64,000 bases of DNA from Afipia sp. (GCA_024707075.1 JANQAK010000004.1:454634-518633); one strand, 5' to 3'; positions 28,378 to 39,390 are shown, counted from the first letter of the stretch. Notes: a model not told the origin generated them from the sequence alone. Numbers and translations are program-made.

Positions 28378-29010
28378 ATGCGCGATCCCGTTGAAACCTA
28401 CATGAACCTCGTGCCGATGGTGGTCGAGCAGACCAACCGCGGCGAGAGAGCCTACGACATTTTTTCGCGCCTCCTGAAAGAGCGCATTATTTTCGTCACC
28501 GGCCCTGTCGAGGACGGCATGTCGACCCTGACGGTTGCGCAGCTCCTGTTTCTGGAAGCCGAGAATCCGAAGAAGGAAATCTCGATGTATATCAACTCGC
28601 CGGGCGGCGTGGTGACATCGGGTCTGGCGATTTACGACACCATGCAGTTCATCCGTCCGCCGGTCTCCACGCTCTGCACGGGGCAGGCGGCGTCGATGGG
28701 CTCGCTGCTGCTGGCTGCCGGCGCGAAGGACATGCGCTTCTCGCTGCCGAATTCGCGGATCATGGTCCACCAGCCCTCAGGCGGTTTCCAGGGTCAGGCC
28801 ACCGACATCATGCTGCATGCCCAGGAAATCCTGAACCTGAAGAAGCGGCTCAACGAAATCTACGTCAAGCACACCGGCCAGGATTACAAGGCGATCGAGG
28901 ACGCGCTGGAGCGCGACAAGTTCCTCACCGCCGACATGGCCAAGGACTTCGGCCTCGTCGACAAGGTGATCGACAAGCGGCCCGAGGAAGCGACGCCGAA
29001 GTTGCCGTAA
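28378..29010 (+). CDS. clpP: ATP-dependent Clp protease proteolytic subunit
   Basis: The 210-residue serine peptidase of the ClpXP/ClpAP complex. The triad is visible: Ser in [14 protein letters not shown], His in [10 protein letters not shown], and the Asp in [17 protein letters not shown] region. N-terminal [29 protein letters not shown] is standard for Rhizobiales. ATG 28378 gives the normal length. It lies between tig and the CHAT module, while clpX, its usual neighbour, is more than 5 kb further on. Confidence 0.97.
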   Translation: MRDPVETYMNLVPMVVEQTNRGERAYDIFSRLLKERIIFVTGPVEDGMSTLTVAQLLFLEAENPKKEISMYINSPGGVVTSGLAIYDTMQFIRPPVSTLCTGQAASMGSLLLAAGAKDMRFSLPNSRIMVHQPSGGFQGQATDIMLHAQEILNLKKRLNEIYVKHTGQDYKAIEDALERDKFLTADMAKDFGLVDKVIDKRPEEATPKLP

Positions 29011-29040
29011 GGCCGGATCGCCGTCTGGTTGTGAAGATTG

Positions 29041-29069
29041 AAGCGGACGCCTTTTCGGCGTCCGCTTTT
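29041..29069 (+). terminator. Rho-independent terminator of clpP
   Basis: AAGCGGACGCC and GGCGTCCGCTT pair around TTTTC, followed by TT. It separates clpP transcription from the CHAT module. Confidence 0.8.
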
Positions 29070-29290
29070 CGTTTGAATGGCTTCACCTATTTGGGTGATT
29101 GCCAGCGCTTTTTGGGGTTCCACCTGCGCGCCACGCTTGACCGTATGCCGGTCTTTGCTCCTAATAATACTTATTGATCCGGGACCGTTGGACCCGTCGT
29201 TATTTTCAGTTCCGTATGTTTGAACGGCATCCAATTTCATCCCGGACACACCGCATTTTCGGTGGGAATGACAATGTCCGGGAGCGCGCC

Positions 29291-32200
29291 ATGACGAAAA
29301 CTGCACGAAGCCGCGTTGCGGCGTTTCTCGGCTTGCTCCTTTCATTCGCTGCCATTCCATCGGTCTCTGCTCTTGAACTTGAACAGGCGCAGGAGCGTTG
29401 CCGCAATTCGATCGGCCGGCCGACCTACATGGCCTGTAAGCAGGGCGGCGGGCCGCACGAAGTCTGCATGGCGAGAGCGAAGGCCGCCGCAACGCCTTGC
29501 GTTCGCAATGCCATGATGGCCGCGCGCCCGAAGGCGACGCTGTTCGACGCGGCGAAGGTGTCGGCGCCGAAGGCCGACGAGATCGCAGCAGGTGCCCAGC
29601 GCGCAAAGGAAAACACCACGCTCGTCGCGCCGCCGCGCACGGTCTCCGACATCACCGCCATTCTCGATCAGCAGAAACCCGACCCGGCGAAGATAGCCGA
29701 ATTGACGGCGGCGGCCGACGCGCCGGTGCCCGCCGGTTTGAAAGGTACGGCTCTCGCGGACTTCCACTACAAGCGGGCGCAGGCCCGCACGCTGCTTGGC
29801 CGTTCCGAGGAGGCGCTTGCGGATTCCGAACTGGCCGTCAGCAATGGACAGGGCGGGGACTACAAGAACGAAGGCAGCCGCTACGAGTCGCTCTTGATGC
29901 GTCACCTGCGCGACGCGGGGCAGCACAAGCGCGCCAACGCGCTGTTGTCCAAGCAGTCGGCGGCGTTTGCCAATCAGGCAAAAGGCCGGCTGTTCGTTCT
30001 GCAGTACTTGCAGGTGATCGGTTATATCCGGAATGGCGATACCAATACCGCGGAGAGCTACGCCGCGCGAAATCGCTCGCTATTGGCAGAAGCGCAGCGC
30101 TGGCCGGTGTTTCCAATCTACGGGATGAGCTGGCAGGCGACCGTCGAAGATGGCAACGCGCGCGTCGCGGAAGCCCGTGGCAGGTTTGCCGATGCCGAGG
30201 CTGCCTATCACAAGGCATCTGTTTTCTACACAAACGCGCTCGCCACGCTCTCGAAATGGGAAAGCAAACCGCCGGAGGGGCAGATCGAGCGCTCCGCCGA
30301 CTGGGCGCTGGCGCTGGAAGGACGCGTCAAGGTCAAGCAGGGCCGGGTCGGCGAGGGCGAGGCGGACGTGCGCCGCGCGCTGTTGAGCCGTCTGACCAAG
30401 TCGGGGAAGTTTCATGCCGACACAGCCGGGGTTCTCGCCGTGCTGGTCTATGTCATTCAGGAACAGGGCCGCTACCAGGAGGCCGAGCAGCTTCAGCGTC
30501 AGGTCATCGACATCTACAAGGGGCTCGGATACACGCCCGAGTCCGGTCAGATGGTTTCGGCGAATGTCTTCCTCGCGCAAATCCTGAATCTCGAACGCAA
30601 ATATGACGAGGCGACGAAGCTCTACGACCAGGTCGATGTCTGGACGGCGAAGTGGGAGCCGTCGCGCCGCGAGGGGGTGAGCGGCGGACTGGCCCGCGTG
30701 TCGATTTTGTTGTCGCAGAAGAACTACGACAACGCGCTTGAAATCGCCCAGCGGTCCTTCGAGCGGGAGCGCAGCAGATCGGGCGACAAGAGTGTCAACA
30801 CAGCCGTGACACGCGGCTACTACGCCGTGACGCTTGCGCGCAAAAACAGGCCGGAGGATGCGCTGCGGGAGTTCAGGGCCGCGATCCCCGTGCTGCTGAC
30901 CGCATCGAACGGCAGCGACGACGACAGCGGATCGACCGCCGCTGCGCAGGAGGGCCGGGTTCGTTTCGTGGTCGAGGGGTATCTTCGATTTGTGTCGGTC
31001 TTCCCCGCCGCTGCGCCCGCCAATGTGGCCGATGAAACCTTCGGCTACGCAGACGTCATGCGTGGGCAATCGGTGCAGCGCGCGTTGCAGGCTTCGTCGG
31101 CCCGTTCCGCCGCCAGCAATCCTGAACTGGCGAAGCTGATGCGTGCGTCGCAGGACGGCGAGAAGCGGATCGGTGCGGCGGTCGCGACATTGAACAACCT
31201 GCTCACGCTGCCGCCGGCGGAACGCGACGAGAAGGCGGTCAAGGCGACGCAGGCGGAGATCGCGGCGTTGCAGGCGTCGCGTGCGCAGACGCTGAAGGAC
31301 ATTGCGAAGAAGTTTCCGGACTATGGCAATCTGGTGAATCCGCCGCCGCCAAATTCCGCTGACATCCAGAAGCAACTCAGGGACGACGAGGCGTTGCTGT
31401 CGTTCTACTTCGGCCGCTTTGACAGTTTCGTCTGGGTGCTGCGCAAGGACAGCCCGGTTCAGTTCGCCCGGCTCGGACTGTCGGTGGGCGACCTCAATGC
31501 GACCGTGACCAAACTTCGCGACGCGCTCGAGCCGAAAGCTGCGATGATTTCGGACATTCCCGCGTTCGACGTAAAGCTCGCATCCGAGCTTTACGACAAG
31601 ATATTGAAGCCGGTCGAGAGTGGCTGGAAGCCGGCGAAAAGCCTGATCGTCGTGACCAACGGCGCGCTCGGGTTGTTGCCGCTGTCGTTGCTGCCGACGG
31701 CTGTCGCCGAGGTGAAAGCCGACGACGATCCGCTGTTCGTGAATTATCGCAACGTGCCGTGGCTGGCGCGAACCCATGCGGTGACGCTGGTGCCGTCGGC
31801 CTCAGCCCTGCAGACCTTGCGTAAACTGCCGCCGGGCAAGGCCACGCGGCAGGATCTGGTTGCGTTCGGCGATCCGTATTTCAGCAAGGAGCAGGCTGAC
31901 GACGCGGCGAAAACCGACAAGCTGATCCAGGTTGCGGATGCGTCGAACGTCACGCGCGGCGCCCCGCTGAAGCGGCGCAACAGCCCGCAGCTTGAAGGCG
32001 TCGACAGCGCGCAACTCGGACAGTTGCCGCGCCTGCCGGACACATCCGACGAACTCACCTCCATCGCGCTCGCCTTGCAGGCCGATCCCGCCAAGGTTCT
32101 CAACCTCGGCAAGGATGCCAACGAGAAAAAGGTGAAATCGATGGACCTGTCGGGGTTCAGGATTGTGGCGTTCGCAACCCACGGACTGGTGCCCGGCGAA

Positions 32201-32653
32201 CTGGACGGCCTCACGCAACCGGCGCTGGCGCTGTCCGCACCGGCGCTGTCGGATTCCGACGGCGACGGGCTGCTCACGATGGAAGAAATCCTGTCGCTGA
32301 AACTCGACGCCGACTGGGTGGTGCTGTCCGCCTGCAACACGGCGGCGGGAGCCGGTGCAGGCGCGGAGGCGGCGTCGGGTCTCGGCCGGGCGTTCTTCTA
32401 TGCCGGAACCCGTGCGCTGCTGGTGACGAACTGGTCGGTGCATTCGCAATCGGCCCGCGAACTGGTGACCGACCTGTTCAAGCGGCAGGCGGACGATCCG
32501 AAACTGACGCGCGGCGAGGCGCTGCGGCAAGCCATGATGGCGCTCGCCGATGGACCCGGCTATCTCGGCGCGGACGGCAAGACGGAGTTCGCCTATGCGC
32601 ATCCGCTGTTCTGGGCGCCGTATTCGATCATCGGCGACGGCGGCGGGCGTTAA
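29291..32653 (+). CDS. Secreted TPR-CHAT domain protease
   Basis: A 1120-residue protein with a Sec signal peptide (TKTARSRVAAFLGLLLSF, cut near AIPSVSA). Cysteine-containing segment about 35-70 (RCRNSI, ACKQGGG, CMARAKAA), then helical TPR-like repeats about 150-600 (ADAEAAYHKAS, QGRYQEAEQLQRQVIDIYKGLG, KYDEATKLYDQ), a linker with coiled-coil tendency about 610-680, and a C-terminal CHAT peptidase domain from about 800. The caspase-like dyad is His964 in FATHG and Cys1015 in LSACNTAAG. Between them residues 988-999 form a canonical EF-hand loop (DSDGDGLLTMEE). ATG 29291 follows GGGAG. First of a four-gene module. Confidence 0.9.
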   Translation: MTKTARSRVAAFLGLLLSFAAIPSVSALELEQAQERCRNSIGRPTYMACKQGGGPHEVCMARAKAAATPCVRNAMMAARPKATLFDAAKVSAPKADEIAAGAQRAKENTTLVAPPRTVSDITAILDQQKPDPAKIAELTAAADAPVPAGLKGTALADFHYKRAQARTLLGRSEEALADSELAVSNGQGGDYKNEGSRYESLLMRHLRDAGQHKRANALLSKQSAAFANQAKGRLFVLQYLQVIGYIRNGDTNTAESYAARNRSLLAEAQRWPVFPIYGMSWQATVEDGNARVAEARGRFADAEAAYHKASVFYTNALATLSKWESKPPEGQIERSADWALALEGRVKVKQGRVGEGEADVRRALLSRLTKSGKFHADTAGVLAVLVYVIQEQGRYQEAEQLQRQVIDIYKGLGYTPESGQMVSANVFLAQILNLERKYDEATKLYDQVDVWTAKWEPSRREGVSGGLARVSILLSQKNYDNALEIAQRSFERERSRSGDKSVNTAVTRGYYAVTLARKNRPEDALREFRAAIPVLLTASNGSDDDSGSTAAAQEGRVRFVVEGYLRFVSVFPAAAPANVADETFGYADVMRGQSVQRALQASSARSAASNPELAKLMRASQDGEKRIGAAVATLNNLLTLPPAERDEKAVKATQAEIAALQASRAQTLKDIAKKFPDYGNLVNPPPPNSADIQKQLRDDEALLSFYFGRFDSFVWVLRKDSPVQFARLGLSVGDLNATVTKLRDALEPKAAMISDIPAFDVKLASELYDKILKPVESGWKPAKSLIVVTNGALGLLPLSLLPTAVAEVKADDDPLFVNYRNVPWLARTHAVTLVPSASALQTLRKLPPGKATRQDLVAFGDPYFSKEQADDAAKTDKLIQVADASNVTRGAPLKRRNSPQLEGVDSAQLGQLPRLPDTSDELTSIALALQADPAKVLNLGKDANEKKVKSMDLSGFRIVAFATHGLVPGELDGLTQPALALSAPALSDSDGDGLLTMEEILSLKLDADWVVLSACNTAAGAGAGAEAASGLGRAFFYAGTRALLVTNWSVHSQSARELVTDLFKRQADDPKLTRGEALRQAMMALADGPGYLGADGKTEFAYAHPLFWAPYSIIGDGGGR

Positions 32654-32745
32654 GGTAAAAAGAGAGACGTCTTTCGAAAAATCCCGCCGTGCTGTAGGCT
32701 CGCGGCATTGCTTGAAAGAGATTTGGCGGTTGGGGAGATTTGGAA

Positions 32746-33201
32746 ATGCGGCGTTCGCTGTTTCAGGCGGCTGGCTTGGCGGCCGGGCTTGTTGTGTCGA
32801 TGGTTTCACCCGGTGCGAGTGCAGGAACGGTTCTGATTTCTCCGGATGAGGCCAAGCTGCCGCCGCCGAAAGGCGGGGTTGCTGTCGCCACCCGCGGCAT
32901 CACGCGCGGACCGAAGATCGAACTGGTCGGCAGTCCTGACGCGGCGCGGTCGCCGATGCGGCTGCAGTTGAAATTCGAATCCTTTGGCGGTGCCAAGATC
33001 GACACCGATTCACTGAAGGTGACATATATAAAAAGTCCCGCCGTCGATCTGACGTCGCGTCTGAAGCCCTTCGTAATTCCCACCGGCATCGATATGCCCG
33101 ACGCCGAACTGCCCGCCGGCGACCACCTTATCCGCGTCGATGTGAAGGATTCCGACGGCCGCACCGCGACCACCAGCTTCACACTCAAAGTGGCGCCCTG
33201 A
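32746..33201 (+). CDS. Small secreted protein of the CHAT module
   Basis: A 151-residue protein with a signal peptide (RRSLFQAAGLAAGLVVSMVSPGASA) and a mature part of about 125 residues. Toward the C-terminus it has an Ig-like beta-sandwich feel: LPAGDHLIRVDVKDSDGRTATTSFTLKV, as in domains that present a ligand or bind partners. No enzyme motif. ATG 32746 has GGGGAG 8 bases before it. It follows the CHAT gene by 92 bases and precedes the zinc-ribbon gene by 5 bases. Likely periplasmic and a partner or substrate of the CHAT protease; family not recognised. Confidence 0.7.
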   Translation: MRRSLFQAAGLAAGLVVSMVSPGASAGTVLISPDEAKLPPPKGGVAVATRGITRGPKIELVGSPDAARSPMRLQLKFESFGGAKIDTDSLKVTYIKSPAVDLTSRLKPFVIPTGIDMPDAELPAGDHLIRVDVKDSDGRTATTSFTLKVAP

Positions 33202-33206
33202 TCCGG

Positions 33207-33422
33207 ATGACGGACGAGTGCCCCTTCTGCACGCAACCCGTCGCTCCCCGCGCAATGGTTTGCAGCTCATGTTCGCGCGATATCACGGTTCCTGAAACGC
33301 TGATTGCCGAGCGGGACGATCTCATCCGCAAGCGTGCCTTGGCCACGGACGAACTTGCGCATGCGAAGGCAGAACTTGAAATGCTTCGGCGCCGCCAGCG
33401 CCTCTTATTGCGGCGGAACTGA
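33207..33422 (+). CDS. Small zinc-ribbon protein with coiled-coil tail
   Basis: A 71-residue protein. Four cysteines at 5, 8, 19 and 22 (CPFC and CSSC) form a rubredoxin-like zinc ribbon, followed by a helical charged tail (AERDDLIRKRALATDELAHAKAELEMLRRRQ) with a coiled-coil pattern. No signal peptide, so cytosolic. Its N-terminal ribbon strongly resembles that of the next gene. Start ATG is 5 bases after the previous stop. Function unknown. Confidence 0.75.
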   Translation: MTDECPFCTQPVAPRAMVCSSCSRDITVPETLIAERDDLIRKRALATDELAHAKAELEMLRRRQRLLLRRN

Positions 33423-33452
33423 CATGATCACCCCACACGCACCGGCATTCTG

Positions 33453-34220
33453 ATGGAATGTCCGTTCTGCGCCGAGAAGGTGAAAGACGAAGCGCTCGTC
33501 TGCAAGCATTGTTCGCGCGATCTCCGCGTTGTGCGGCCGGTGCTTCTCGAAATTGAGGACATCGTCGCCGACATCGAAAAGGTGAGGCGCGAGTTCGACA
33601 ATGTCAGCGCGCGACTGTACCGCCGCCGTCATCCGGTCCGATCCTTCGCGATTCACAGCATCGCCTATATTCTGATTCCGACGATCCTGCTGGTTGCTGC
33701 GCACGTCATCGTCACTATCGTGCTGAACGTGTCACCGCTGTATCTGCGCATCGCATCGGTGCTGATTCCGTTACCGTTCGGTTTTGCGATCTATGCGGTT
33801 CAGAAAATCGGGTATCGCGGGGCTACCATTGTCGGAATCCTGACAGCGCTGCTCAGTGTGTTCTGCATGCTGACCGTGACCGGTCTTAACGACCATGTTC
33901 CCATTCTTCCGGGCCCGTGGATCGAATGGCGCGAGGTGCTCGAATACTCCGCGAGCATCGCGCTGGCCTTCGTGACCGGTAACATCCTCGGCATTCTGAT
34001 GCTGCAGCTTCTCGCCAGTTCCCTGTCGCAAGGCGACAAGCCGAATGCGGCGGCTTATCGCGTGGCGAAGATGTTGGGACCCTATGTCGGGGAGGATCAG
34101 CTTCGGCGCCGGGCGCGGCTTATTCAGGAGTTGATGAAGACGGCCGGCCCGCTGGTTGGCATTTTGTCCACCGCTGCGGGCTCCATCTATGCGGGCCTCA
34201 AGGGCATCGTTGGCTCATGA
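33453..34220 (+). CDS. Zinc-ribbon membrane protein of the CHAT module
   Basis: A 255-residue protein with a cytosolic N-terminal zinc ribbon (Cys 3, 6, 17, 20: CPFC and CKHC), a charged helical linker (EIEDIVADIEKVRREFDNVSARL), then about four hydrophobic segments between residues 65 and 190 (SIAYILIPTILLVAAHVIVTIVL, TIVGILTALLSVFCMLTV, ILGILMLQLLASSL). The C-terminal 60 residues are basic and end with a weak hydrophobic patch. Its ribbon SRDL segment is nearly the same as SRDI in the preceding protein, hinting at a tandem duplication. Last gene of the module; possibly an inner-membrane anchor. Confidence 0.75.
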   Translation: MECPFCAEKVKDEALVCKHCSRDLRVVRPVLLEIEDIVADIEKVRREFDNVSARLYRRRHPVRSFAIHSIAYILIPTILLVAAHVIVTIVLNVSPLYLRIASVLIPLPFGFAIYAVQKIGYRGATIVGILTALLSVFCMLTVTGLNDHVPILPGPWIEWREVLEYSASIALAFVTGNILGILMLQLLASSLSQGDKPNAAAYRVAKMLGPYVGEDQLRRRARLIQELMKTAGPLVGILSTAAGSIYAGLKGIVGS

Positions 34221-34572
34221 TTGGCCGTCGGGAGCCGCCTGGCTGAGTTCCGCCAGCCATTCCCGTGTCATTCCCGCAACGCTGCAATGAATTCGACGCC
34301 GCAGGGGCCTGAAAAGGCGCAAAATTACGCCAAGATCGCGGAGTTGGGTGTTTTGGCAGTTAGCGAATTCTTGATAGTCGGGTGGCACCATGATTGGCTA
34401 GGACTTGTGGGCTAAGGTGGCCGGGGATTCGATTCAACCGCGATTCTGCGCGGGAAATTGGAGTGCAGGGTCTTTTTTGGTACGGTTTTTGCTCCTATCT
34501 ACACGTCATGCCGGTCTGTACCGGGATGGGGCAAACCCCTGAGACAAGATCGAGCGGCGGACGGAGACAGGA
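34221..34572. other. Gene-free 352-base stretch before clpX
   Basis: Nothing codes here with support. It must hold the clpX promoter; no standard sigma-32 or sigma-70 element was convincing enough to place. The clpX start codon follows GAGACAGGA. Confidence 0.5.
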
Positions 34573-35841
<1,269 letters not shown>

Positions 35842-35877
35842 AGCGCAGGAAACCGTTGAAGGTTTTCCGACAAAACG

Positions 35878-35902
35878 GGCTGCCGAATGCCCTTCGGCAG
35901 CC
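35878..35902 (+). terminator. Hairpin after clpX
   Basis: GGCTGCCGAA and TTCGGCAGCC form a perfect 10-bp stem around TGCCC, 37 bases past the clpX stop. No T-run follows. The remaining part of the 330-base gap to lon contains no gene. Confidence 0.5.
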
Positions 35903-36171
35903 ATTGTCGTGTTCGTCTCCGCTTTAGAATAAGCCAAGACTGGCAGGGGTTTTCGCTCTCTTGACACCCCCATATGCCATAGCCACCTAATGGTGTGCTG
36001 CGGAACGAAGACCTTCCGAGATCTGCAGCAATCGACCCGGGCGGGTGAGTGGCCGTATCGCGGCCAGTGGCTCAAAAGAGCTCTTTCTTTTCCGGTACAC
36101 ACGGCACCTTGTGGCGGTTGCGTCAGTACGGCGGACTGCGTGCAAGGGGGCGCAACAAAAGGAATATGGGC

Positions 36172-38597
36172 ATGACTGCCTCAAAGCCTCGTCCAACCAT
36201 CGTTCACGGCGAAAGCCATTCCTATCCGGTGCTGCCGCTTCGCGACATCGTCGTCTTCCCGCATATGATTGTGCCGCTGTTCGTCGGCCGCGAGAAGTCG
36301 ATCAAGGCGCTCGAAGAGGTGATGAAGAACGATGCGCTGATCTTCCTCGCGACGCAGAAGAATGCGTCCGATGATGATCCTGCTCCGATTCCATCTATGA
36401 GATCGGCACGCTCGCCAGCGTGTTGCAGCTCCTGAAATTGCCCGACGGCACCGTGAAGGTGCTGGTCGAGGGTCTGGAGCGCGCCAAGGCCGGCAAGTAT
36501 TCCGATCGCACTGATTTCTATGAAGCCGAAGCTGTGGCCCTTGCCGACGTCGACGCCAAGAGCGTCGAGGCGGAAGCGCTGTCGCGTTCGGTCGTGTCCG
36601 ACTTCGAGAGCTATGTGAAGCTGAACAAGAAGATTTCCGCCGAGGTGGTGGGCGTCGTTCAGCAGATCACGGATTTCGCGAAACTCGCGGACACCGTGGC
36701 ATCGCATCTCGCCGTCAAGATTTCCGACCGCCAGGGCATCCTGGAAACGTTGTCCGTCTCCCAGCGCCTTGAGAAGGTGATGGGTCTGATGGAGAGCGAG
36801 ATCTCGGTGTTGCAGGTCGAGAAGAAGATCCGCTCGCGCGTCAAGCGCCAGATGGAGAAGACCCAGCGCGAGTACTACCTCAACGAGCAGATGAAGGCGA
36901 TCCAGAAGGAGCTCGGCGACGACGAAGGTCGCGACGAACTGGCCGATCTGGAAGAGAAGATCGCCAAGACCAAGCTCTCGAAGGAAGCTCGCGAGAAGGC
37001 GACGCACGAACTCAAGAAGCTGCGGCAGATGTCTCCGATGTCCGCCGAGGCCACGGTCGTGCGCAACTATCTCGACTGGCTGCTGTCGATTCCGTGGGGC
37101 AAGAAGTCCAAGGTCAAGAAGGACCTCGTCGCCGCGCAGGAAGTGCTCGACAGCGATCACTACGGGCTTGAGAAGGTCAAGGACCGCATCGTCGAGTATC
37201 TCGCCGTGCAGTCCCGCGCCAACAAGCTGACCGGACCGATCCTGTGCCTCGTCGGCCCTCCGGGCGTCGGCAAGACCTCGCTTGGCAAGTCGATCGCGAA
37301 GGCGACCGGACGTGAGTTCGTGCGCGTGTCGCTGGGCGGCGTGCGGGATGAAGCGGAAATCCGCGGACACCGCCGCACCTATATCGGCTCGATGCCCGGC
37401 AAGATCATCCAGTCGATGCGGAAGGCGAAGACCTCGAACCCGCTGTTCCTGCTGGACGAGATCGACAAGATGGGCGCGGACTTCCGCGGCGATCCGTCGT
37501 CGGCCTTGCTTGAGGTCCTTGACCCTGAGCAGAACGCGACGTTTGCCGATCACTATTTGGAAGTCGACTACGACCTTTCCAACGTGATGTTCATCACGAC
37601 CGCGAATACGCTCAATATTCCCGGCCCGCTGATGGACCGCATGGAGATCATCCGGATCGCCGGCTACACCGAGAACGAGAAGGTTGAGATCGCCCGCAAG
37701 CATCTCATCCCGAACACGATCACGAAGCATGGCCTGAACGCGAAGGAATTCGCGATCGAGGACGAGGCGCTGTCGTTCCTGATCCGCCGCTACACCCGCG
37801 AGGCTGGTGTGCGTAATCTCGAGCGTGAGCTCTCGACACTCGCCCGCAAGGCGGTGAAGGAGCTGATGATCTCGAAGAAGAAGTCGGTGAAGGTGACGCC
37901 GGCGGTGGTCGAGGAGTTCCTCGGCGTGCCGAAGTATCGTTACGGCGAGATCGAGAGCGACGACCAGGTTGGCGTCGTGACGGGTCTGGCGTGGACGGAC
38001 GTCGGTGGCGAACTGCTCACCATCGAAAGCGTCATGATGCCCGGCAAGGGCCGCATGACGGTAACGGGCAACCTGCGCGACGTGATGAAGGAGTCGATTT
38101 CGGCTGCTGCGTCCTACGTCCGCTCGCGGGCGATCAACTACGGCATCGAGCCGCCGCTGTTCGACCGCCGCGACATCCACGTGCACGTGCCGGAAGGCGC
38201 GACGCCGAAGGATGGTCCGTCGGCCGGTGTCGCGATGACGACGGCCATCGTCTCGGTGCTGACCGGCATTCCGATCCGGCATGATGTCGCCATGACCGGC
38301 GAGATCACGCTGCGGGGCAGGGTGCTGCCGATCGGCGGTCTGAAGGAGAAGCTGCTTGCGGCCGCGCGTGGCGGCATCAAGACGGTCTTCATTCCTGAGG
38401 ACAATGCCAAGGACCTCACGGAGATTTCCGACGCCATCAAGGGCGGCATGGAGATCATCCCGGTCGCGCGGATGGACGAAGTGCTGGCCAAGGCGCTGGT
38501 GCGCAAGCCCGTCCCGATCGTCTGGGAAGAGGACGTCAAGGCACTCGCCAAGCCGGATGCGGCTGACGAAGCCGCGGGCGGCCTGACCGCGCACTGA
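36172..38597 (+). CDS. lon: ATP-dependent protease La (one-base deletion in the sequence)
   Basis: [44 protein letters not shown] to ASDDDPAP is one frame, [24 protein letters not shown] and the rest another; one G is missing near 36387 (CCGATT for CCGGATT). Corrected length is about 808 residues, normal for Lon. Visible are the LAN domain, Walker [16 protein letters not shown], Walker [11 protein letters not shown], and the Ser-Lys catalytic part in [15 protein letters not shown]. The start ATG 36172 has AAAAGGA 8 bases before it. Degrades misfolded and regulatory proteins. Sequencing error is the likely cause of the shift. Confidence 0.95.
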
Positions 38598-38616
38598 GCG
38601 GCTTTTGAATGACATG

Positions 38617-38645
38617 AAAACGGCGCCTGAAAGGGCGCCGTTTTT
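38617..38645 (+). terminator. Rho-independent terminator of lon
   Basis: AAAACGGCGCC pairs with GGCGCCGTTTT around TGAAAG, followed by T, 20 bases past the lon stop. Confidence 0.9.
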
Positions 38646-38810
38646 CGTTGTTGAATCGCGTGTTTTGAGGGGCGCGCCCTCTCCGAAACCGGCCGGCGTT
38701 TTCCGCGATCAGGCCCAAACAAATTCCGGACGGCAGGCGATGCCGGGTTGCGCCAAAGGTGCCCGCCCAGCTAAAACACGCGGGCATCGCCGGTCATTTG
38801 ACGGCGTCGA

Positions 38811-38887
38811 GGGCGGTTAGCTCAGCTGGTTAGAGCATCTCGTTTACACCGAGAGGGTCGGCGGTTCGAATCCGTCACCGCCTACCA
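38811..38887 (+). tRNA. tRNA-Val (anticodon TAC)
   Basis: 77 bases with acceptor GGGCGGT/ACCGCCT, D arm TAGCTCAGCTGGTTAGAGCA, anticodon loop TTTACAC (TAC), T arm GGCGGTTCGAATCCGTC, and encoded CCA at 38885-38887. Position after lon is usual in this family. Confidence 0.97.
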
Positions 38888-38964
38888 GCCGTCACGCCGC
38901 CGCCATGTTGCGCGCCTAAGCCATCCGCCATCGTCGTCCCCCCCGTCAAAGCGCGATTCCTGCG

Positions 38965-39273
38965 ATGAAGTATTTCCTGTGCCGCTTCATTCCTCCCGGC
39001 CCTGATTTCCTCAAGACCATGACGCCCGAGCAGAAGTCGCTGATGAAGGCGCACGGCGAATTCCTGCAAACGCTGCTGGAAGAGGGCGGCGTCGTCGCGC
39101 ATGGGCCCGTGGCCGATCCGTCGGGCGGCTGGGGGATGTCGTTGTTCGAGACCGCCGACGATGAAACCGTGGATGACGTCCGCGCCATCGTCGCGGAAGA
39201 CCCGATGGTCAAGGCCAATATCGGCGCGCGGTACGACGTGCTGCCGATGTTGCAGCTAAGGATGCGGAACTAG
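38965..39273 (+). CDS. YciI family protein
   Basis: A 102-residue ferredoxin-like fold protein: MKYFLCRFIPPGPDFLKTMTPEQKSLMKAHGEFLQTL with the conserved H of YciI proteins (AHGEF), then GVVAHGPVADPSGGWGMSLFETADDE with the Asp-containing strand, and AEDPMVKANIGARYDVLPM. YciI proteins are small dimers with a His-Asp pocket; some act as dehydratase-like or chlorinated-aromatic enzymes; here the role is open. It stands alone, ending before a repeat. Confidence 0.88.
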   Translation: MKYFLCRFIPPGPDFLKTMTPEQKSLMKAHGEFLQTLLEEGGVVAHGPVADPSGGWGMSLFETADDETVDDVRAIVAEDPMVKANIGARYDVLPMLQLRMRN

Positions 39274-39294
39274 GAATAATCAGATTTTGCCGGC

Positions 39295-39381
39295 GTCATT
39301 GCGAGCGAAGCGAAGCAATCCAGACCACATGCCAACAAGACAAGACTGGATTGCTTCGTCGCGAGCGCTCCTCGCAATGAC
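39295..39381. repeat. Palindromic intergenic repeat, Bradyrhizobiaceae type
   Basis: Arms GTCATTGCGAGCGAAGCG / ..CGCGAGCGCTCCTCGCAATGAC with internal AAGCAATCCAG / CTGGATTGCTT. The form GTCATTGCGAGCG...CGCAATGAC is a widespread intergenic repeat in Bradyrhizobium, Rhodopseudomonas and Afipia genomes and supports the host call for the left part. Confidence 0.8.
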
Positions 39382-39390
39382 GGATCAAAT

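Noticed and set aside
36222..38615. Long minus-strand open frame of 797 codons
   Set aside because: It is the complement of lon; composition and lack of any family pattern mark it as a shadow. The same holds for the long minus frames over tig (26386-28251) and the dehydratase (48272-50248).
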